This document shows positions 24,773-33,346 of a DNA stretch of 64,000 bases, piece by piece (positions within the stretch are counted from its first letter, which is position 1; each line of letters opens with the position of its first letter). The notes beneath the pieces are model-generated. The model ran no database searches and was not told the origin of the DNA. It saw nothing but the letters and a program-made list of their open reading frames with translations. Location: positions 42,934-106,933 of the forward strand of contig DSBV01000109.1 of the NCBI GenBank assembly GCA_011045955.1. The letters are read 5' to 3'. Origin of the DNA: Bacteroidales bacterium. GTDB lineage: Bacteria; Bacteroidota; Bacteroidia; Bacteroidales; Tenuifilaceae. A program made the translations under genes and the position numbers.

Positions 24773-24936
24773 TGCTTTTAATATTTTTAGGTTAGGTTTT
24801 CACTTTTACACTGGCCAAAATTAAAAAAATCTTAATATCATGGTTCGTTGATTTGAAAAAAATATAAAAAAACATGTAAAAGATTTTGTTTTGAAATATT
24901 AACCTTGTTTATTCTGCTGCACTGGATTAATCTTTC

Positions 24937-24944
24937 TATCTTTG
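24937..24944 (+). promoter_or_regulatory. -7 promoter box (TATCTTTG) for nusB
   Basis: TATCTTTG, exact TAnnTTTG match, ends 27 nt before the nusB ATG. Confidence 0.6.
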
Positions 24945-24971
24945 CAGAACTGAAAAAAATCGTTCTTACTA

Positions 24972-25970
24972 ATGATTAACCGCCGTTTAATTCGAATCAA
25001 AGCCTTACAGGTTCTTTTTGCCTTCTTCCGCAACCAAGGTGACTCACTTAGCGCATTAGAGCGTGAGCTGTTTCACAGCATTGAAAAATCATATCATCTT
25101 TACCTGCTTTTGCTGCTTCTGCCCAAGAATATGGTGGAGCATGCACAGGCAAAAATTGAACTGGGTAAACAAAAATTTCGGCCTTCGCCTGAGGAGCTGA
25201 ACCCCAACCTACGGTTTGTTCAGAATAAAGCTGTTGCTGCATTGGCTGCTTGTAAAGAGTTACAAGCCAAAGCAAACGATAATCGTTTGAACTGGATCCA
25301 TTTCCCTGAGGTTACCAAATCGCTTTTCAACCACTTTGTGGCATCGGATTTTTATAACGAATACATGAATGCCCAGCAATGCTCATTTGCCGATGACAAA
25401 GCTGTTCTGGTTAATCATCTCAGCAAAATATTGAATGCAAACGACGATTTTGAAGCTTTCCTTGAGGAACAGAGCATATACTGGAACGATGATCTTGAAT
25501 TTGTTTCCAGTATGGCTGCCAAAACAGTAAAGAAAATTGATGAAGACACATCCTCGGTTCCTCTGATGTCGCTCTTTACCAATGCCGACGACGAGGAGTT
25601 TGCCAAGCGACTGCTTCGCAAGACGGTTTTAAGGCATAGGGAGAACCTGGAACTTATTGATAAGTTCACTATTAACTGGGAACTTGACCGAATAGCCGCA
25701 ATGGATATTGTAATTATGGAAATGGCTATCACCGAGATCCTTGAATTCCCTACCATCCCTGTAAAGGTAAGCATGAATGAGTATATCGATATTGCCAAGT
25801 TCTATAGCACTGAACAAAGCAAAACATTTGTGAATGGCGTACTCGATAAGATAATTGCTCACCTTAAGGAGAATGGACAAATCCAGAAGCAGGGTAGGGG
25901 GTTGATTGGCGAAAACGACGAACAGCTCTCACCTGAAAATATAAACTCTTTTGAAGATGAGGACAATTAA
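24972..25970 (+). CDS. nusB: Transcription antitermination factor NusB (long Bacteroidota form)
   Basis: A 332-residue NusB, about twice the E. coli length. The N-terminal MINRRLIRIKALQVLFAFFRNQ binds boxA RNA, and the classical C-terminal domain is at about 225-310: NWELDRIAAMDIVIMEMAI and VSMNEYIDIAKFYSTEQSKT, then FVNGVLDKI. The middle insertion (about 60-200) is usual in this phylum. It works with NusE and NusA in rRNA transcription. The last codons overlap the DUF1573 gene by 14 nt, and yajC lies beyond, a frequent order in Bacteroidota. Confidence 0.95.
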   Translation: MINRRLIRIKALQVLFAFFRNQGDSLSALERELFHSIEKSYHLYLLLLLLPKNMVEHAQAKIELGKQKFRPSPEELNPNLRFVQNKAVAALAACKELQAKANDNRLNWIHFPEVTKSLFNHFVASDFYNEYMNAQQCSFADDKAVLVNHLSKILNANDDFEAFLEEQSIYWNDDLEFVSSMAAKTVKKIDEDTSSVPLMSLFTNADDEEFAKRLLRKTVLRHRENLELIDKFTINWELDRIAAMDIVIMEMAITEILEFPTIPVKVSMNEYIDIAKFYSTEQSKTFVNGVLDKIIAHLKENGQIQKQGRGLIGENDEQLSPENINSFEDEDN

Positions 25971-26370
25971 GCTTTGGGGTGGGCTTATCCTTCTTATCGC
26001 TTTATCGTGCGGCAGGAAAAGCAACCAATCCTCCGAACGGGTTGCTGACTCCACCCACTTTGCCGAACTTACCTATGTTGAGGATTTTTTCGATGCAGGC
26101 ACCATGCATAGCGGGGAACTTGTTAAGCACTCATTCAAGTTTAGGAGTACTGGGAACATGTCGCTTGTGGTCAAGGATGTTATTCCTTCGTGCGGATGCA
26201 TAAATGTTAATGTTTCAAAAAAAATCCTTAAACCTTACGAAGAGGCTCAGCTTGAGGTGGTTTTCGATAGTAAGAGCTGGTTTGGCTCCCAGTATAAATC
26301 GGTAACCCTTAGAACCAATGGGGTTATTCGTGAAAAATCGGTAACCCTAAAGGCAAATGTGATACCCTAA
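25957..26370 (+). CDS. DUF1573 lipoprotein
   Basis: A 137-residue protein with a lipoprotein signal (LILLIALSC, lipid anchor on the Cys) and one DUF1573 immunoglobulin-like domain: FFDAGTMHSGELVKHSFKFR, PSCGCINVNVSKKILKPYEE, then AQLEVVFDSK. The PSCGC motif is the family hallmark. ATG 25957 was chosen over TTG two codons upstream. It overlaps nusB by 14 nt. A second DUF1573 protein is at 32.8 kb. Function unknown; probably envelope-located. Confidence 0.88.
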   Translation: MRTIKLWGGLILLIALSCGRKSNQSSERVADSTHFAELTYVEDFFDAGTMHSGELVKHSFKFRSTGNMSLVVKDVIPSCGCINVNVSKKILKPYEEAQLEVVFDSKSWFGSQYKSVTLRTNGVIREKSVTLKANVIP

Positions 26371-26387
26371 CTTACAAAACAATTTTG

Positions 26388-26395
26388 TAACTTTG
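26388..26395 (+). promoter_or_regulatory. -7 promoter box (TAACTTTG) for yajC
   Basis: TAACTTTG matches TAnnTTTG, 47 nt before the yajC ATG, suggesting yajC is also transcribed separately from nusB. Confidence 0.5.
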
Positions 26396-26442
26396 TATGT
26401 TTATTATTCTGAACTAGTTAATTAATTAAAGTTGATAAAGTT

Positions 26443-26760
26443 ATGATTACAAGTTTTATTACGCTGCAAGCAGCCCAGCAGGGCGCAAATCAATCATTGA
26501 TGACCTTCTTAATGTTTGGTCTAATCATCGTTGTTTTTTATTTTTTCATGATTCGCCCACAAATGAAACGCCAAAAAGAACTTCGCAAGTTCCAGGAATC
26601 ATTGAAAAAAGGCGATAAGGTGATTATTGCTGGTGGTGTTTATGGCAAGGTTGCAGAGGTAAAGGATGAGTATGTATTGGTTGAAATTGCCAATAATGTT
26701 GAAGTAAAGGTTGCCAAGAGTACAGTTATTCGTGATGTGACCGATATCCAAACTCGTTAA
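26443..26760 (+). CDS. yajC: Preprotein translocase subunit YajC
   Basis: A 105-residue SecDF-associated protein with a single membrane helix (MTFLMFGLIIVVFYFFMIRP), then the invariant QMKRQKELRKFQESLKKGDK and VIIAGGVYGKVAEVKDEYV. It helps SecDF during late protein export. It is followed by a clear terminator, so its transcript ends there. Confidence 0.96.
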   Translation: MITSFITLQAAQQGANQSLMTFLMFGLIIVVFYFFMIRPQMKRQKELRKFQESLKKGDKVIIAGGVYGKVAEVKDEYVLVEIANNVEVKVAKSTVIRDVTDIQTR

Positions 26761-26777
26761 CATTTTTTTACACCTGT

Positions 26778-26818
26778 GGGGCTAAAAGTTTATTCTAAAC
26801 TTTAAGCCCTTTTTTTTT
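26778..26818 (+). terminator. Terminator of yajC
   Basis: Long stem (gggctaaaagttt / aaactttaagccc, one A-A mismatch) followed by nine T. Confidence 0.9.
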
Positions 26819-26910
26819 ATCGATATATTAACCAATATTTTTAAAATTACCCATAGGATTTTTTACTAAGAACATTTACTTTTGGTTTCCAAATAAATCA
26901 ACCCTATTGT

Positions 26911-27897
26911 GTGAATAAGCGCTCAATAATTTATACCCCGTTTCTCCGCCACGATAAAATCCGCTTTAACAAGCGGGTTTACATGTTCATTTTTTTTCTT
27001 TTCATATCCATTATACTCTGGTTGCTTATTAAGTTACGATACGAGTATGTTTCAACAATAACCTATAAGGTAAATATTTCAGAGCTGCCTGATAACAAGG
27101 TGGTTGTTGACCCAGATGGGTTGAGCGTCACAGTTAGAGTTAGGGCATTGGGATACAATTTGTTAAGGTATAAGTTTTTCAAGTATTACAAACCTTTGCA
27201 GGCTGCTGCCGATGGCCTTATACCTAGTAAAGGCATGTATTATATACTGCTTTCCCAGCAACGGGAACGGTTCTCCCTGCAGCTAGGTGCTGATTTAACC
27301 CTTCTCGATGTAAGTCCCGATACCCTTTACTTTCAGCTAAGCGAAGTGGTTCACAAAATGGTAGCCGTAAAACCCAACTTGAAAATTGCTTATGCCAAGC
27401 AGCACATGCAGTCCAGTTGCTACACTGTTTCTCCATCTGAGGTTAGCGTTAAAGGGCCTGCTTCGATAATCGACACCTTAAGTTTCATTTACACTCAGCC
27501 CTTGGTTTTGGAAGATGTTTCAGATAAAATAGATGTTGAACTACCTATAAAGCCAGTTAAAGGAATAAGTTTCCAGCCCTCCGGGGTTCGTGTTTCAATT
27601 CCAGTGGAAAAGTTTACCGAGGCAAGGGTCGAGGTTCCGGTTTCCTGCATCAACATACCGCTAGGGTATGATGTTTTGCTCTCTCCAAAGTCAGTTACCG
27701 TTATTTGTAATGTGGCCGTGAGTAAGTATTTCGCATTAAAACCTGACATTTTCACCATTGTTTGTGATTATAACGACTTAATTGTTGAGCCAACCGGTAA
27801 GGCACATGTTAAGGTTAGCAAGCATCCCGATTTTATTGGAAGAATTCAACTGGAGCCGCGTAAGGTCGATTTTATCATTGTAAAAACTATGCACTAA
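26911..27897 (+). CDS. YbbR-domain protein (CdaR-like)
   Basis: A 328-residue protein with an N-terminal membrane anchor (MFIFFLFISIILWLLIKLRY) and periplasmic YbbR-type beta domains. Typical lines are YKVNISELPDNKVVVDPDG, then PSEVSVKGPASIIDTLSFIY and LPIKPVKGISFQPSGVRVSI. In Firmicutes CdaR binds the cyclic-di-AMP synthase, but no such gene is next door here. The start is GTG 26911. The stop shares one base with the coaE ATG, so the two are coupled, an arrangement frequent in Bacteroidota. Confidence 0.85.
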   Translation: MNKRSIIYTPFLRHDKIRFNKRVYMFIFFLFISIILWLLIKLRYEYVSTITYKVNISELPDNKVVVDPDGLSVTVRVRALGYNLLRYKFFKYYKPLQAAADGLIPSKGMYYILLSQQRERFSLQLGADLTLLDVSPDTLYFQLSEVVHKMVAVKPNLKIAYAKQHMQSSCYTVSPSEVSVKGPASIIDTLSFIYTQPLVLEDVSDKIDVELPIKPVKGISFQPSGVRVSIPVEKFTEARVEVPVSCINIPLGYDVLLSPKSVTVICNVAVSKYFALKPDIFTIVCDYNDLIVEPTGKAHVKVSKHPDFIGRIQLEPRKVDFIIVKTMH

Positions 27898-28493
27898 TGT
27901 CGCTCAGGATTGGTGTTACAGGGGGAATTGGAAGTGGTAAATCATTTGTTTGCAGAGTGATTGAAGTGTTGGGCTATCCGGTTTTTTACTCCGACTATAT
28001 AGCCCATACAATAACCGATACCGATCCCCAAGTCAAAGGACAGGTAATGGAACTTTTTGGCAGTAACATTTACACCTACGGAAAGCTTAACCGCAAGGAA
28101 GTTGCTGAAATGGTGTTTGCCGATAATGAATTGCTTATCAAACTCAATAGTATCATCCATCCGGCAGTGGCCCGTAGTTTTGAGCAGTGGTGCATGCAAA
28201 ACAGCAACAGTGAACTTGTTTTTAAAGAAGCTGCCATACTTTTTGAAACGGGTATTTATCATGAACTCCACAAAACAATTCTTGTAACAGCACCCGAGGA
28301 ACTCCGAATTAAAAGAGTAATGGAACGCGATGGAGTTTCCGAGTTGGAAGTTAGGGCTCGAATGGCTAAACAAATGCCCGAAGAGGAGAAGAAAAGGCTT
28401 GCCGATTTTATTATCGTTAACAGCTCAAATCAACTTATTTTACCGCAAATATTAAGCATAGTTCAAACTTTAAGTGCTACTTTGAATGGGTAA
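27897..28493 (+). CDS. coaE: Dephospho-CoA kinase
   Basis: A 198-residue P-loop kinase catalysing the last step of coenzyme A synthesis. The P-loop [16 protein letters not shown] is at the N-terminus. [10 protein letters not shown] provides the substrate-side Asp, [11 protein letters not shown] and [10 protein letters not shown] are family blocks, and [19 protein letters not shown] is the lid/C-terminal signature. Overlaps the YbbR gene by one base and the TerB-DnaJ gene by 8 nt. Confidence 0.96.
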   Translation: MSLRIGVTGGIGSGKSFVCRVIEVLGYPVFYSDYIAHTITDTDPQVKGQVMELFGSNIYTYGKLNRKEVAEMVFADNELLIKLNSIIHPAVARSFEQWCMQNSNSELVFKEAAILFETGIYHELHKTILVTAPEELRIKRVMERDGVSELEVRARMAKQMPEEEKKRLADFIIVNSSNQLILPQILSIVQTLSATLNG

Positions 28494-29202
28494 GTATGGT
28501 AAATGGATTACTGGCGGATTAGGGTGGGCGTTTTTCGGGCCCATAGGCGCCATCTTGGGTTTTGCCATTGGTTCCATTTTCGATAACATGGAAACCTCTA
28601 AAATATATACGGGCGAGACAAGCAGGAATGGTTTCATTGTAAGTTTACTGGTTTTGGTTTCGGCAGTTATGAAAGCTGATGGCAAGGTGCTTAAATCGGA
28701 ACTAGAGTACGTTAAGAGTTACTTCTATAACAATTTTGGACCAGCGGCTGCTCGCGAGGCAATTCTTCTGCTTCGCGATATTCTTAAGCAGGCTGTACCG
28801 CTTCGCGACGTGTGCCTCCAGATAAAGGATAATGTCGATTACCATTCGCGCCTACAGCTACTGCATTTCCTTTTCGGAATAGCCCAAGCCGATGGCGTTG
28901 TTAGCTCTGTGGAGCTAAAGGTAATTGTTGAAATTGCAGGCTTGCTCGGTATCTCCGATGCCGACTTCGGTTCCATTAAGACAATGTTCATTCCCGATAC
29001 TGATAAGTATTACACGATACTTGAGGTTTCGCCCAATGCTACCAACGAGGAAATTAAAAAGGCTTACCGGCAAATGGCCATTAAGTATCATCCCGATAAA
29101 GTGCAACACCTAGGCGAGGATATCAGGCAGGCTGCCGAGCAAAAATTTAAGATGGTTAATGAGGCTTACGAGAAGATTAAAAAAGAGCGTGGGTTTAACT
29201 AA
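28486..29202 (+). CDS. DjlA-like TerB-DnaJ co-chaperone
   Basis: A 238-residue protein. The N-terminus has a glycine-rich hydrophobic stretch ([20 protein letters not shown]). The middle is a TerB domain with [19 protein letters not shown] and [19 protein letters not shown], and the C-terminus a J domain ([20 protein letters not shown]) with its HPD motif in KYHPDKVQ that stimulates DnaK ATPase. This is the DjlA layout. It overlaps coaE by 8 nt. Confidence 0.9.
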   Translation: MGKYGKWITGGLGWAFFGPIGAILGFAIGSIFDNMETSKIYTGETSRNGFIVSLLVLVSAVMKADGKVLKSELEYVKSYFYNNFGPAAAREAILLLRDILKQAVPLRDVCLQIKDNVDYHSRLQLLHFLFGIAQADGVVSSVELKVIVEIAGLLGISDADFGSIKTMFIPDTDKYYTILEVSPNATNEEIKKAYRQMAIKYHPDKVQHLGEDIRQAAEQKFKMVNEAYEKIKKERGFN

Positions 29203-29214
29203 ATCGTTACTACA

Positions 29215-29511
29215 GTGAATACAACCGATTTTATTGAGGCTTTAGGCTGGTTTGGTAATATCATACTTAGCATTGGCGTGCTGCCTCAAGTGGTTCAAAC
29301 ATGGCGAACACATGATGTACAAAGTTTCAATTGGCTTTTCCTCTTGATGTGGGCATTTGGAGTACTATTTACTTTTATCTATATTGCCTACAACGATATT
29401 GTTTTGGCTAAGTATCAATGGCCTTTATGGTTAAACTACCTAGTAAATATTATTGCTACATTTTACTTGGTTTGGGCAAAGTATTACTACGGTAGGTTGA
29501 AGAAAAATTAA
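29215..29511 (+). CDS. Small PQ-loop / lipid A synthase N-terminal-like membrane protein
   Basis: A 98-residue protein with three hydrophobic helices: LGWFGNIILSIGVLPQ, then FNWLFLLMWAFGVLFTFIYI, then WLNYLVNIIATFYLVWAKYY. The first ends in a PQ motif (PQVVQTWRTHDVQSFNW) shared by SemiSWEET-type transporters and the LAB_N domain at the N-terminus of some lipid-A-disaccharide synthases. It could form a dimeric small transporter; substrate unknown. Start is GTG 29215, 12 nt after the preceding gene. Confidence 0.75.
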   Translation: MNTTDFIEALGWFGNIILSIGVLPQVVQTWRTHDVQSFNWLFLLMWAFGVLFTFIYIAYNDIVLAKYQWPLWLNYLVNIIATFYLVWAKYYYGRLKKN

Positions 29512-29562
29512 TTTACTAAATTTTTTTAATTAACTTCGCGTTAACAAACAACTCGTTTAAGT

Positions 29563-29994
29563 ATGGATGTAAAACTTAAAGAACTACTTGCAATATCCGG
29601 ATATTCAGGATTATTCAGGTTTATTTCGCAGGGTCGTCAGGGGGTTATTGTTGAATCGCTTACCGATGGCAAGCGTACCCTTATTCCGGCCTCTGCCAGG
29701 GTTAGTGCAATAGCTGACATTGCTGTATTCACCCAAACCGAAGAAATACCGTTGAAAGATGTTCTGAAAAAGATAGAATTGCTTGAAAACGGTGGCCCAG
29801 CCATTAATGTCAAATCGACCGATAAGGAAATTCGTAGCTACTTTGAAAAGGTTTTGCCCAAGTTCGATAAGGACAGGGTTTACACAAGTGACATTAAAAA
29901 GATAATTGGTTGGTATAACTTACTTCAAAGCAAAGGCCTTTTAGAAGTTCTAAACCAAACCGATGAAGAGGTTAAACCTGAAGGTGAAAAATAA
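29563..29994 (+). CDS. DUF5606 family protein
   Basis: A 143-residue cytosolic protein typical of Bacteroidota: LKELLAISGYSGLFRFISQG, then RQGVIVESLTDGKRTLIP, ISALADI-like SAIADIAVFTQTEEIPLKDV and DRVYTSDIKKIIGWYNLLQ. The family is widely conserved in the phylum and has no established function. It ends the operon, followed by a hairpin terminator. Confidence 0.85.
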   Translation: MDVKLKELLAISGYSGLFRFISQGRQGVIVESLTDGKRTLIPASARVSAIADIAVFTQTEEIPLKDVLKKIELLENGGPAINVKSTDKEIRSYFEKVLPKFDKDRVYTSDIKKIIGWYNLLQSKGLLEVLNQTDEEVKPEGEK

Positions 29995-30021
29995 TTTAAA
30001 AGTAAATATCATTCCCGGCGA

Positions 30022-30045
30022 AGCGACTCCCTGAGTCGCTTTCTT
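30022..30045 (+). terminator. Terminator of the DUF5606 operon
   Basis: Perfect 8-bp stem (agcgactc / gagtcgct) with a 3-nt loop, then ttctt. Confidence 0.75.
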
Positions 30046-30240
30046 AGTATTCATAAATCACCCTAAACCCAAAACTCCTGTCAAGTCATGGTAGTGGCCC
30101 GTGTGCGCCTTTGTAGGGTTGTAGGTAGTAAAAATCAGTGTTTAAAAGATTTGTGGCAATTAATTGATTTTCAAATCTTTTAAATGGGAAATCGGACAAC
30201 ACTAAATTCAAACCCACCAAAAGGTTGGCTTTCTGCTTTA

Positions 30241-32015
30241 CTAAAAATCGTTATTGTTATTCAGGTAGTTATATGAGTATCGTTCGCCAAAATAGGAAGT
30301 TGTGGTAGAAACTGTCGATTTCTTTGATATTTTATAGCCCATTAGACTTTTTATCCTTACCAGTGAAAGTGCAAGGTATTGGCCTTTGTCAGTTGGAACC
30401 ATAAATAGACTATCGGAGTTGGTAGATTTTCTCTTATAGTATGCGAAATTTATAGTGCTAAGAAACTTGTCAGTGTTTATTTTGAAGCCAAATTCAATAC
30501 CTGTGGTTCCAACGCGCCCTTGATTTTGTAGTAACCCACTCCTGTTTGTGGCTCTTTTCCGTATATTATTATATCCTCAAAGGTTATGTCGTATAGGTTT
30601 ATGGTTTACATTGTATTTTTTGAGATTAGATAACCATTTTCAAATTCAAGGGTTATGCTCGATTCGGGGTATAACTTAGGGTAATTATTAGGAATACGGT
30701 TGGGCAAAATTCCCCCAGACGTTCTAAAGGATTTACTTCCCATTAGTTTGAAATGATATCGCTTAAACAATTTTGTTAATCCAATTCGTGAAGTTAATGC
30801 ATCGCCAAATTCACTTGAGTAATCGTATCGGGCCCCAATGTTAAGGTTTACGTATTTGGAGATCCACAGAACCTGGCTATAAGCTGAAAAATTAGTGTAT
30901 GAAAGTAAATCTTTTCCATTCTTGAAGGTTTCGTCATAAAGGGTATCAACCATGCTTGGCAGCTTTAGCTTGTCAGTTTTAAATTCAACCCCACTAACAG
31001 CTTGTAAATTTTTATTGTTATAGTATGCGTTAATGCTGGGAGTTAAACTTTGATATACCTTATTATTGCTGTAGTTTATTTCGGGTATGTTTACTTGCCA
31101 TGGCTTTTGCCATTCATTGGAAATATGGGGTATTACGTTGAAATTGGCTCTCTAAAATTTATACGATATATCAACATAGTTGCTTTTAAAACTTTCATGA
31201 ATTGGTGTGCCCTTATATAGCTCATCCCATAAATCAATTTGGTAATATAGGTAATCGTCTAAAAATGTTTGAATTGTAAAGTTTTTATAGTCAGGTTTTA
31301 ATGCTAATTGCTATGTATAGGTGTCGCTTGCTTTTAGTAAATCTCTGCTATTCTGGTAGTAATCAGTATAGGCTCTGTCACTTCTGGAGCCTGTTCCAAA
31401 GGTGGCAGAGATATTCATTAGTAAATCATTGTCACGAGTGGTATGGCCAAAGCTGAGCTGGTTATGGCTAAACTATTTTCCCGTATGTGTTACGGTGTAG
31501 GCAACCTTCCCCCCTTGCTCATCAGTATCGCGGGTGATAATATTCACAACTCCAAGCCCTGCAAACCCACCATATATGGCTGATTCTGGGCCACGAATAA
31601 TTTCTATTCTTTCAACATTATCCAGTGGAAAATGATTCCCAAACGGAAAGCATGCAAACATACCATCATTCATTGTAAAACCATTACCCATGAATAAGTA
31701 TTTCCCCTCATGCGCCCAAATTCTTCGTATTCCCATTCCAACTACCCCCTCAACATCAACACCGAAATCAAAGCCCGGTACAAAAAGATGAAATAGTTCA
31801 ACTATATCCCTTGCTCCACTTCTTTTTATTTATTCTTTTGTAATGATTGTTACAATACCCGGAGTTTCCCTAAGCCCAACTTTAGTTTTAGTGGTAATTG
31901 ATACTTCAATATTTATCAAATCTTCAAGGGATAGCGAGTATAAATCGATTTCTTTTTCCTGCCCATGTATTGTGCTGTATGCGAGTATGATTGCAATGAA
32001 TGCAAGAGGCCTCAT
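30241..32015 (-). pseudogene. TonB-dependent receptor pseudogene
   Basis: From ATG 32015 the minus strand encodes a signal peptide (MRPLAFIAIILAYSTIHGQ), then LEDLINIEVSITTKTKVGL. The plug domain follows, with WAHEGKYLFMGNGFTMND and VERIEIIRGPESAIYGGFAG. The beta-barrel strands (for example NLNIGARYDYSSEFGD and SKSFRTSGGILPNRIPNNYP) continue in the same frame. It is interrupted by TAA at 31830, TAG at 31473, TAG at 31311, TAG at 31152 and TAA at 30606. Near 30530 the frame shifts by one base; the last strands (GIEFGFKINTDKFLSTINF, then ESLM-like IKSLMGYKISKKS) run to TAG at 30241. Homology is continuous across every stop, so this is a decayed outer-membrane receptor. Confidence 0.9.
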
Positions 32016-32064
32016 AGTTTTTTCTTGCGCAAGATATAAAGACACCCCCAAAAAGTCAACATCC

Positions 32065-32709
32065 CTAGAGTAATTCTCTGAAATCGCTAATTATGGTTAA
32101 AGCAGGATCATGTTCCTCCTTTTTATGGGTGGTGGCAACTGCTACAACTTGCATACCAGCATTTATTGCAGCTTGAATTCCTGAAAAAGAGTCCTCAAAT
32201 ACAAGGCATTTTTGAGGTTGAATATGCAAAAGCTCTGCGGCTTTAAGGAATATATCAGGGTTGGGTTTCCCAAACTTAACCATGTTGCCATTTACTGAAA
32301 CATCAATATATTCCTTTATACATGTTTTCTCAACAACAAAGTTGATGTTGCTCTGTGGAGCAGAACTGGCAATAGCAATTTTCCCACCTTGTATTCTTAA
32401 TTCCCTCATAAAATCTATAAGCCCGTCCAAAGGTTTGATATAAGGCTGGTATAATTCCCTGTAAATTGCCTCTTTTTCTTCGCCAAGTAAATCAATTTCT
32501 ATATCAGAAAGGCTCTTCCCAAGTAAGGCTTGCAAAATATCAGTATTATTCTTTCCAAAGTATTTACTTGTAAAGGCACCTACTTCAAAACTTAACCCAT
32601 GTCGTTTGCAAAATTCTCTCCAGGCATCAATGTGGTAGTGGTGGTTATCAGCAATAACACCATCCATGTCGAATATAAACCCATTGTAATGCTTCAGATC
32701 AATTACCAT
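32065..32709 (-). CDS. HAD-superfamily hydrolase, beta-phosphoglucomutase-like
   Basis: A 214-residue HAD subfamily IA protein. Motif I is FIFDMDGVIADNHHYH (nucleophile and acid Asp), motif II IAIASSAPQSNI, motif III KFGKPNPDIFLKAAE, motif IV VFEDSFSGIQAAINAGM. The cap domain is the small helical type of beta-phosphoglucomutases and sugar phosphatases. It could act on a sugar phosphate; the DxDGV/I plus cap residues do not decide between mutase and phosphatase. Start at 32709 was preferred over in-frame codons up to 32760. The TonB pseudogene lies downstream on the same strand. Confidence 0.86.
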   Translation of the reverse strand: MVIDLKHYNGFIFDMDGVIADNHHYHIDAWREFCKRHGLSFEVGAFTSKYFGKNNTDILQALLGKSLSDIEIDLLGEEKEAIYRELYQPYIKPLDGLIDFMRELRIQGGKIAIASSAPQSNINFVVEKTCIKEYIDVSVNGNMVKFGKPNPDIFLKAAELLHIQPQKCLVFEDSFSGIQAAINAGMQVVAVATTHKKEEHDPALTIISDFRELL

Positions 32710-32827
32710 TTTATGTTTTTTTTTTATTAAGCTTTGCAAAGTTAGCATTGACCCAATCAATATTTGTGTTGAATAGGATAAAGATTTACTATTTTTGGCA
32801 TAATCTTCGAAAAGTTTATATAAATTG

Positions 32828-33280
32828 ATGCATATGAGAACCGTATTTGTATTAGCCTTTTTGGCTCTGTTTTCCGTTGCTCTTAGAGCGCAGGATGTTA
32901 GCGTTTATTCAGTTAAGAATGGTAAGGGCGATGTTATAATGGTATCGGCCGACACCATTAACTTGGGGGAGATTTACCTCGACGATTTATCTAGTGAGCA
33001 TGGTGTTTTATATATTAATTTAACCAATTCGGGCAATAAACCCTTGCTTATTAGAAATGTTACAGGTTGCTGTGGAACAAATATAAAGACATGGCCAAAA
33101 GCACCAGTATTGCCGGGTAAGCAATCGGAAATAAGGGTTGAATTTCGAATTGAGCCAAAGCCACAGCGAATAAATAGAACGGTTACCATAAAGTCAAACG
33201 CTTTGGGGAGGTCAATTGCTAAGCTTCATATAATTGGCCTAGTAATGCAACAAAGGCAGGCTAATGAATTAATTCTATAG
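32828..33280 (+). CDS. DUF1573 exported protein
   Basis: A 150-residue protein with an N-terminal signal peptide (RTVFVLAFLALFSVALRAQD) and one DUF1573 domain: NLGEIYLDDLSSEHGVLYIN, then GNKPLLIRNVTGCCGTNIK, then RVEFRIEPKPQRINRTVTI. Unlike the 25.9-kb paralogue, the Cys motif is GCCGT and there is no lipobox. ATG 32834 is an alternative start. Single gene with its own terminator; function unknown. Confidence 0.82.
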   Translation: MHMRTVFVLAFLALFSVALRAQDVSVYSVKNGKGDVIMVSADTINLGEIYLDDLSSEHGVLYINLTNSGNKPLLIRNVTGCCGTNIKTWPKAPVLPGKQSEIRVEFRIEPKPQRINRTVTIKSNALGRSIAKLHIIGLVMQQRQANELIL

Positions 33281-33304
33281 ATATTTGTTAAGTATTAATG
33301 AAAA

Positions 33305-33329
33305 GGGATTGATGTCAATCCCCTTTTTT
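33305..33329 (+). terminator. Terminator of the DUF1573 gene
   Basis: Perfect 8-bp stem (gggattga / tcaatccc) with a 2-nt loop core, then c and six T-rich bases. Confidence 0.85.
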
Positions 33330-33346
33330 ACTAAATTTAGCGTGAT

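Noticed and set aside
30241-32015. TAG recoding as an explanation for the TonB gene stops
   Set aside because: TAA stops also interrupt the frame, a frameshift is present, and intact neighbouring genes use ordinary stops including TAG; decay is simpler, though noted as a finding.
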